DNA from: Turritopsis dohrnii
Lineage: Eukaryota > Cnidaria > Hydrozoa > Anthoathecata > Oceaniidae
Direction of reading: 5' to 3'
Length of the DNA: 64,000 nucleotides
Assembly (NCBI GenBank): GCA_027922465.2
Contig: BQMF02000424.1
Location: 62,001 to 126,000, forward strand
Shown here: piece after piece, positions 57,644 to 64,000 of the stretch
Position numbering within the stretch: position 1 is the first letter of the stretch
Layout: the number at the start of each line of letters is the position of its first letter
The notes under the pieces: model-generated
What the model was told of the DNA's origin: nothing
Database searches by the model: none
Seen by the model: only the letters and a program-made list of their open reading frames with translations
Program-made: the position numbers and the translations under genes

Positions 57644-58255
57644 ATTATTATTCATATTTAATCAGGTTGGCTATTTCAGAAAAATACAATTTCTGTCATC
57701 AATATAAACTAAATTAAGGCTAAAACATACTATAGCATATATTAACAGTAAAATCGTAAAAACATTATGCGCGGTGAAGATCAAACCACGAATAGAATCA
57801 AGTATGAAAGCATGAGAATGTACTTGAGATTTAAAATTGAAACTGTTAAGGAGTAGTTATTTCAATCATTAGTCAAGTGAGCGATAGCAAAAGATAAGAA
57901 TAGGCATCGAAGCATCAGAGTTTGGTGAACCACGAATGAATAGAACGAATTGAAAAGGCATAACTAGTGTGCGAGATAAAGCACTATAGGGAACTAATAA
58001 TACGGAGGGGGAATCAGCTTAATTCCAGTCACATTGGTAAGAACAAATTAATAATAATAAAACAGCCGTAAAGGCTGTAAGTCAGCGGCTGTGCCACACA
58101 AAAAAAATGTTAGCGTAGGTTACAACAAACTGGCATGGTTAAACCATTTCCTTATCAAAATAAAAAAACAATGATAATGACGTTTTTGAATTTTTTTATT
58201 ATAAACAACAAAATGAAGTCTACATATAGTCAATAACAAAACCAAAAAATGAAGC
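57644..58255. other. Non-coding stretch
   Basis: No gene seen. A GCCGTAAAGGCTGTAAGTCAGCGGC stem-like segment (58065-58090) does not fold into a recognised RNA. Confidence 0.3.
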
Positions 58256-59580
58256 CTGGTTTACAACGATGCTCAGTTCTCACAAGAAGATTTTAATAAC
58301 ATAACGAAACTCAATGCTGGTACTAAAGAACACGATTGTACAAAAATTGGAAAATTTGGTCTTGGATTTAGTGCAGTATACCATCTTACTGATGTGCCAA
58401 GTTTTGTGAGTGGTAATGCTATGGTGATTTTTGATCCACATACCACCTTCTTAGGCGACACTATCAAGGATAAAACAAGACCTGGCCTCAAAATAACATT
58501 ATCCAAATCTAAAAAAGATTTAATTCATTTCAATGACCAGTTCAAAGTTTATCATAAAGTTTTTGGAGCAAGATTACCTTAATCGGAGAAATTTTGACAC
58601 GGAGAAAATTTGGCGCAATTGGCGCAAAATGCCAAAAATAGCCTAACTAAATCCGCGCCAAATTTAGTTTTTTTCTGGCTGCGCCAAATTGAATCCACGC
58701 CAAAATTATTTTTTTTTAAATCATTTTTTTCTTTTCTGGCTAAGTATAGAAACGCCGCAAACAACACCTAGTCGGCACCGAGGGAGTCTTTTAGATATGT
58801 GAATCGTGTAGTAGGCCCCCTGTGCTGGCTGGGCACTGATCTTATGGAATACATTGAACGAATAAAAAATATTTTTATCTTGAAATTTTCTTTTTCACCA
58901 ACAGAAGATACAGAAAATATATCACTGTCGTGAATCTTCTGTTTATAGTTTTAATAAAAAAAGTCATGAATACATGAATGTTTGAAGTTCTATGCTTTAC
59001 CGTCTCACCTTCTTTGAATGTATGGTACTGTAATTAGTTCTGATTGATTCGTTAAACGACTATGAAATTTTTGAAACATTCTGGCTGCGCCAAATTAAAT
59101 CCGCGCTAAATTTAATTTTTTCTGGCTGCGCCAAATTAAATCCGCGCCAAAATTTCTCCGAATAAGGTAGACTTTAGTTCGGATGATGTTGAAATTTTCA
59201 ACGGTACATTATTCAGACTGCCCTTAAGAGACATAACCACAGCTAGATCCAGTGAAATCAAAGATCTTGCTTATAGTAATCGAGAGATGTGGGTGTTGTT
59301 AGAAAAAATCCAGGAAAGATTAGATCACTTATTGCTTTTCCCACAACACGTTAAAAGTTTTGAGTGTTACCATTTGCAAGATGGCGCATCTCCAGAGAAA
59401 ATGAACTTGCTGTTTTCATCGTCGAAAGATATATTGACAACATTTCGTTTCAACAGGACAGCCTTTTGAAGAGTTCCAGTGCTGTTATTAGAAGAATTGA
59501 AAAGTGGTTCTTTGACTGAAGTGCCGAAGATTCAAATACATCAGAAATTAACAGTGACTGTCTCTGAGAAAAACGATGTA
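58256..59580 (+). pseudogene. Sacsin-like ATPase-fold repeat, split by a MITE
   Basis: The first part (58256-58576) reads LVYNDAQFSQEDFNNITKLN, KIGKFGLGFSAVYHLTDVPS, FVSGNAMVIFDPHTT and FKVYHKVFGARL. After the MITE (58577-59167) the same frame continues DFSSDDVEIFNGTLFRLPLR, SNREMWVLLEKIQERLDHLL and FRFNRTAF up to a TGA at 59467, then LLLEELKSGSLTEVP. The GKFGLGFxAVYHLTDVPSFVS and FDPHTT blocks are the Hsp90-like ATP-binding repeat of sacsin (SACS), normally part of a giant co-chaperone. Here only one repeat portion is seen, with an internal stop, and a Helitron scrap abuts its end. It is a pseudogene or a broken copy of an expanded sacsin-like family. The call rests on strong motifs. Confidence 0.8.
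58577..59167. mobile_element. 591 bp MITE with GCGCCAAATT words, in the sacsin-like frame
   Basis: The ends CCTTAATCGGAGAAATTTTG and CAAAATTTCTCCGAATAAGG are flanked by TA. The words GGCGCAATTGGCGCAAAA and TGCGCCAAATTnAATCC recur near both ends (CTGGCTGCGCCAAATT four times). No gene. Confidence 0.85.
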
Positions 59581-60075
59581 AATTCAATTGCTGTAAAACA
59601 GAATTAGCGAAAAATAAGTAGTCTGAATCAGAGGCAAACTTTTGTGTGTAATTCAACAATCTTTGATTGAAATACTTTGATGGGCTTAAAATGACATCTC
59701 GTTTGATATTATATCCAAATTTACCAGCGGGAAATAAATGTGGGTGAGCAAGTTCCTCACAATTTTCATCACTAAGAATAGATAAAGGTGTTGACCCTTC
59801 ACCTGGAGCTAAGTTCAATTGTCAATTTCATCATCAGTTGGAATAAATGACATGAAGGTAGTCTCATCAGCACTAAGTCTGTAAACATTAAGGGGATCTT
59901 CAGTTGTCTCTAATTCATCTCCAATTTCAAAGTCAATTTCACTTTCCTGATCAGTTTCAAGGCAAACCGAAATAGGGTCTTCAATATCTCTCAACAAATA
60001 ATAAATAATATTACTAAAATCAAAGGAATCATTTTCATTAATATCGGTTGGTATGTTTGCTACATCAATATAAGT
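59570..60075 (-). pseudogene. Helitron Rep/helicase N-terminal fragment
   Basis: The minus strand reads an acidic lead (DIEDPISVCLETDQ, DDEIDN) and, after a frame shift near 59818, NLAPGEGSTPLSILSDENCE, ELAHPHLFPAGKFGY, LSPSKYFNQRLLNYTQKF and DSDYLFFANSVLQQL. The last blocks are the Helitron_like_N domain found ahead of the Rep nuclease and helicase. The Rep HUH motif and helicase are not present. It overlaps the end of the sacsin-like remnant on the other strand. Dead fragment. Confidence 0.7.
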
Positions 60076-60447
60076 TCAAGCTCAATACAAGTTCAATACT
60101 AAACTTACTACAGAGTTTCTTCCTTCAATAGGACAGCGCTGTTGCATGGAGCACGCTGCATAAAGAAATACATTCGCAATCTTATGGAGATAACGTTAAC
60201 TTTTTTGTAGAGGTGATCAGTGGTTATAAGTGCTTTGTATCATAAACACCTTTTCCGATTATTAGGGGGGGGGGGGGGGGGGGCGGAGGGAAACTTATAT
60301 CATGGAGACGGTTCAAACTGTCCGCAAAAAAAAAACAACGACGACGATTTTAATACTCAGCGCGCTAAAGCCGCTGACTAATTAAGTGGACTGAGCATAG
60401 GCATTAAAGTATCAAAAGTATAGACTCATGCAGAACGAAAAATCTAG
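60076..60447. other. Short non-coding stretch with a poly-G run
   Basis: It contains a G run at about 60267-60283. No gene. Confidence 0.4.
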
Positions 60448-62300
60448 TTATGAAATATTATAAAGAATGCGAATTAATAAATTGCCTAACTTTACAAATT
60501 GAGAGCTCATTTCTGCTTGACTTGGAAGGCTGTTGTAGACAAGAGTTCCTTGATAAGTTGATGTTTTCTTGCTTGCTTCAGTTCTACATTTTGGTAACCT
60601 GAGTAAGTTATTGTTTCCTCGGGTACCAATGCCGTTTGAGATCTTCTCGAAGGTCGTGTTTTCAGTGTCTCGAAGGGATTTAAAAACATCAAGGGCAATA
60701 TTACATTTTCTCTGCACCAGGATGAAAGGCCAGTCAACTGTCGAATTTCCAATGATACATTTGGCTCTGTCATGCTGCCGTTCAAACTGTTGTGACCAGG
60801 TTTTACTCTGTCCTAGATGTATATCGGAACAGTAGAAGAAGACAGGTTTGATGATCGAATTGTACATGGTTTCTGCAATCATAGGAGACAACTGATGTCG
60901 TATCTTTCGAAGTAAATTAATTCGTGCACCAATTCTCTTACTTGTCCTTGTGTAGTGCTCACTGAGATTCATTTTTTGGCCGAGAATAACACCGAGATAA
61001 TCATACGAAGTTGGTTGGTTGATAGGAGTACCCATCGATCCGGATGTCACATACTTTAGTTGCATTTCTATTTCCGTATAAAATAAATTCCGTTTTGCCT
61101 TTTTTTAGATTTAAAAATTGTCCTTGATCCATTGGTTTAAAATTTCTGCTTCAGTGTTAATTGTCTTTTCAATATCCTCAACAGACTTTGATGAGAAGTA
61201 CAAAACGGTATCATCAGCATACTTAATAAGAAAGCATTTTGAGAGACGATTCTGAATGTCATTTATAAGAACTATGAATAGCAGCAGACCCAAAATAGAT
61301 CCCTGTGGGACACCATGCGTCATTTTCTCGGGTTTTGAAAGAGTTCCATCAAAATTAACGAGTTGTTCTCTATTAAATAAGTAATCAGCGATCCAGTTCA
61401 GCTCCACACCAGTGATTCCATAAAATGGAACTTTATGGAGGATACAGGAGTGGTTGACCGTGTCAAATGCTTTTGAAAAGTCCATATTGCGGACACCTAT
61501 ATGTTGACCACGGTCCATGTTTTTACAAATATCGTCCGTCAATGATGTTACAGCATTTTTTGTAGACCGGTTACGATGGAATCCAAATTGATGACGTGTA
61601 GAAGATTGTTCGTTTCTAAGTAATCTGACACCTGATTATAAGCAAGTTTCTCGATAACCTTGGATAATACGTTAAGCACTGAAATTGGCCGGTAATTCGT
61701 AAACTGACGTTTATCACCAGATTTGTAGACCGGTGTGACTTTCGCTACTTTCTCTGAGGTAGGAAAAATACCTGTATTGAGGGACATATTTACCAAAAAT
61801 GTCAATGGTGCTGCTAGTTCTTCAGCTTTTCCGGTACATTCACAGGTCGGAAATTAAATGATCTAGTATCTGTATCCATTGAAATTTTTCCAGGTTGATG
61901 CAGTTCCAGCTAACCTTCTTCCTACATTGGCAAAGAACGAGCAGAACGAGTTTGATATTTCAGTTTTATCAGTTGTGTTGGAGGAGTCGCACTAAAACGA
62001 TTTAATTACCTGGTTGTTTTTGTTCATAGAGAAGGTCTCTTGAATGAGTTTCCAGAATTTTTTTCGGATTTTTTCGATTTTCTCTGAAGACGAGTCATGT
62101 ACGATTTGTTTTGGATTGGATATGTTACTCAATTACGTAATCTTTTATAACTGGACCAGTCATTTTCATTGTTGTTTTTTCTTGCAAGTTTGAGAAAATA
62201 TTCACGCGTATTCATTTTAATTTTGATGTCTTTTGTAAGCCAACTGTTTTCCTTTCCACGTACGCGTTTTTCAATATAAGCTGCATGTTTGTTTATAATT
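60448..62300 (-). pseudogene. LINE reverse transcriptase, antisense, frameshifted
   Basis: The minus strand gives VNMSLNTGIFPTSEKVAKVT, NYRPISVLNVLSKVIEKL (61805-61548); then FSKAFDTVNHSCILHK, HGVPQGSILGLLLFIVLIND and YADDTVLYFSSKSVEDI (61542-61111); then DYLGVILGQKMNLSEHYTR and a C-terminal domain to a stop at 60448. A decayed linker reaches about 62300. The YADD box is intact, but three frames are needed to read it. Its sequence after YADD resembles the fragment at 1-335, so both are one family. Confidence 0.8.
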
Positions 62301-63208
62301 GATGCACGTTCATTTTATATACAGTGTGTCCCAGAGAAATTCGTTATGAGATTTTAAAAAGCTATAACTTTTCACACATATATCAGATTTTAGCGATTTT
62401 TGCACCATTCGATAGGATTTTATTGAAGGATTTTAAAAATATACATTTTGTTCTCCAAAAGCTTTTATTTTGTAAACAATGAAGGATTTTAGTATGATCA
62501 TGACTAGGTCATTATGAGGAACTCGTTAATAAGAAGTGTAAATATAGCTATCTAGAACTTTCTGTAGACGAGTATTGCAATAAGAAAACTATAGAGTTCA
62601 AGTAAAAGTATTCAAGTCTCATTTTCTCTTGATTTTCTAATAAGCGCCGCATTTGAAGGTGCGGCGCTTATTAGAGGGCGGCGCTTAATAGAGGGCGGCG
62701 CTTATTGGAGGAAATACAGTAGTTTCATTCCACTTACCTTCACTTTCAAGAAGAGCATCAATTTTTTCCTTCTATCTGAATATTAGTTACGAAGAAATCA
62801 CACGATTGAAAATAAGCTTCACTGCGTTGCTCAAAACTATAAGTATCAATTGGGTAATAAATGCAACATATCTTCTCTCCTTAAGAAAAATTTGCAACCT
62901 TTCGACTGTTGCACTTTCCGATGATTCTAATTTTCCCAATAACTCTTGTCAGTGCTGAATCACTGACAAGGAATAAATTATCAAAACAATAATCAAACCT
63001 TCCTTTTTAAGAACCTGGTGTGATTTCCCAAGATAAGGCATTCATTTCCCTGATGAATAACAGAAGTTCTGAAGCAATCCTACGCTAATTGCTAATGTTA
63101 CTGTGTCGCCATACTATTGTTACTATTGTCACTGTGTCAAATATATCAAAATAATGTTTTTTTCTATATATATATTGTTATTCCCTTTTATGCTGAAGTT
63201 TGTTGCAG
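62301..63208. other. Non-coding stretch with MITE ends
   Basis: A mariner-like end, TACAGTGTGTCCCAGAGAAAT, starts at about 62319. AATAAGCGCCGC / GCGGCGCTTATT words at 62640-62700, ending GGAGGAAATACAGTA at 62711, mark another pogo-like MITE. No gene was seen before the exon at 63209. Confidence 0.45.
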
Positions 63209-64000
63209 TAACAAGGAAGCCTTCTACTCTGCATGAAGCATGTCGTCGAGGAAAAGTAAAACGATGTCAAAAGATCATCAATGATGAAATGGAAGATTTA
63301 CCTGCAATCATCAACACAAAGGCAGGGGTTTTTGGTTATACACCGCTGCACGAAGCTACCAGTAGTCGTCAGCTTGAGATAGTGAAATTACTGTTAAACA
63401 ATGGAGCAATGGTGGATGCTACATCTAATGGTAACTACACCCCTTTACATATTGCTGCGTCCATTGGTGATATTCCTTGCGCCACTATTTTACTGCAGAA
63501 TGATGCCAGTGTTGATATGATTGATGAGTATAGAAAGACTCCTTATCGCACAGCTGTGTTAAACAGGAAAAGTCATGTAGCACGTTTACTTAAAACTGCA
63601 GGTAATCTATGATTCAATTGACTATTTAGGGAATCTAGTTTGTAACAATTGTACGAAGGAACTTTTTATTGTAGAAGTGAAGAAAGCAGTTCTGACAAAC
63701 AGCCTCGAACTTCGTAATATGATTCAGACTTTTATCTGTGGTGAAGATGTTACTGATAATTGTTTTGAAGAATGTCTTCATTTGGCTGTTATAAATAATT
63801 ACCCTCTATCAGCTGGATATATCATTATGCGCTCACCAAGCAATATGCAAGAATGTTTTAGATTAGCAATGGCAAATCGCAAATTCGAGACGATTGAGGT
63901 TGCGGCAATGTTGCTTCTATGTATGGCTGCAATCGATGGAGATACTGAAGTGCTTCAAGTTCTTTGTCAACCAGAATATAAACAGCATCAAGATTCCAGA
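63209..64000 (+). CDS. Ankyrin-repeat protein, two exons, runs off the window
   Basis: Exon 63209-63601 follows a TTGTTGCAG acceptor and ends GCAG/GTAATC. Exon 63675-64000+ follows TTGTAG; the phases agree. Exon 1 encodes ankyrin repeats: PSTLHEACRRGKVKRCQKII, GYTPLHEATSSRQLEIVKLL, NYTPLHIAASIGDIPCATIL and a partial fourth, KTPYRTAVLNRKSHVARLL. The TPLHxA motif is clear in repeats two and three. Exon 2 reads EVKKAVLTNSLELRNMIQ, CLHLAVINNYPLSAGYIIM and VAAMLLLCMAAIDGDTEVLQ, helical and perhaps degenerate ankyrin-like. No stop or frameshift was seen. The upstream start and the C-terminal domains lie outside, so the function is unknown beyond protein binding. Confidence 0.75.

Noticed and set aside
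58065..58100. Possible tRNA or small RNA stem
   Set aside because: One stem is visible but no cloverleaf, anticodon arm or T-loop consensus.

Overview
The window is animal nuclear DNA. It is AT-rich, coding parts are split by GT-AG introns, and most of it is transposable elements at several stages of decay. LINEs of the CR1/Jockey group, a Penelope-like GIY-YIG element, a DIRS-type tyrosine-recombinase element, a Helitron fragment, TA-target MITEs and sacsin-like and ankyrin genes together suggest an invertebrate, perhaps a cnidarian. The phylum is a guess. There is no sign of bacterial operons or of an organelle.

Left part (1-9.4 kb): an LINE reverse-transcriptase fragment; a nearly complete LINE with an ORF1, a PHD-type finger, an endonuclease and an RT (2.28-6.7 kb, frameshifted); one isolated exon that looks like an LDL-receptor class B (YWTD) repeat; and the left half of a CR1-like element.

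Centre (9.4-33.3 kb): a Russian-doll structure read from element ends and target duplications. A CR1 open reading frame stops at a TTAA at 9431 and resumes in the same frame at a TTAA at 33340. Inside is an approximately 0.8 kb TTAA-flanked foldback element (9435-33339). Its right arm is split by a 1.8 kb repeat with ATATATTTCCCC ends (10148-33248), of which a second copy lies at 55.5-57.6 kb. That repeat is split in turn by a 21.3 kb element (10318-31616) flanked by TTTTTT, with matching CGG ends and 0.9-1 kb inverted termini built of palindromes and a roughly 51 bp minisatellite. The 21.3 kb element carries an apparently intact three-exon gene for an 877-residue protein with a DDE transposase-like core and two C-terminal CXC cysteine modules, and a second small spliced gene. 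It has itself collected many younger insertions.

Right part (33.3-64 kb): the right half of the CR1 element; several TA-flanked elements; a tandem repeat of about 530 bp with two inserted elements, one a 1,077 bp foldback with a 9 bp target duplication and regularly spaced TGACGTCA palindromes; a three-exon gene with a possible HEPN-like N-terminal half whose second intron holds an antisense LINE; nested mariner-like MITEs; DIRS and LINE remnants; a sacsin-like pseudogene split by a MITE whose removal restores the frame; a Helitron fragment; another antisense LINE; and, at the right edge, exons of an ankyrin-repeat gene.

The strongest candidate for something undescribed is the 21.3 kb element with minisatellite-bearing inverted termini and its DDE-CXC gene. 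All family names come from reading motifs by eye; no database search was run.
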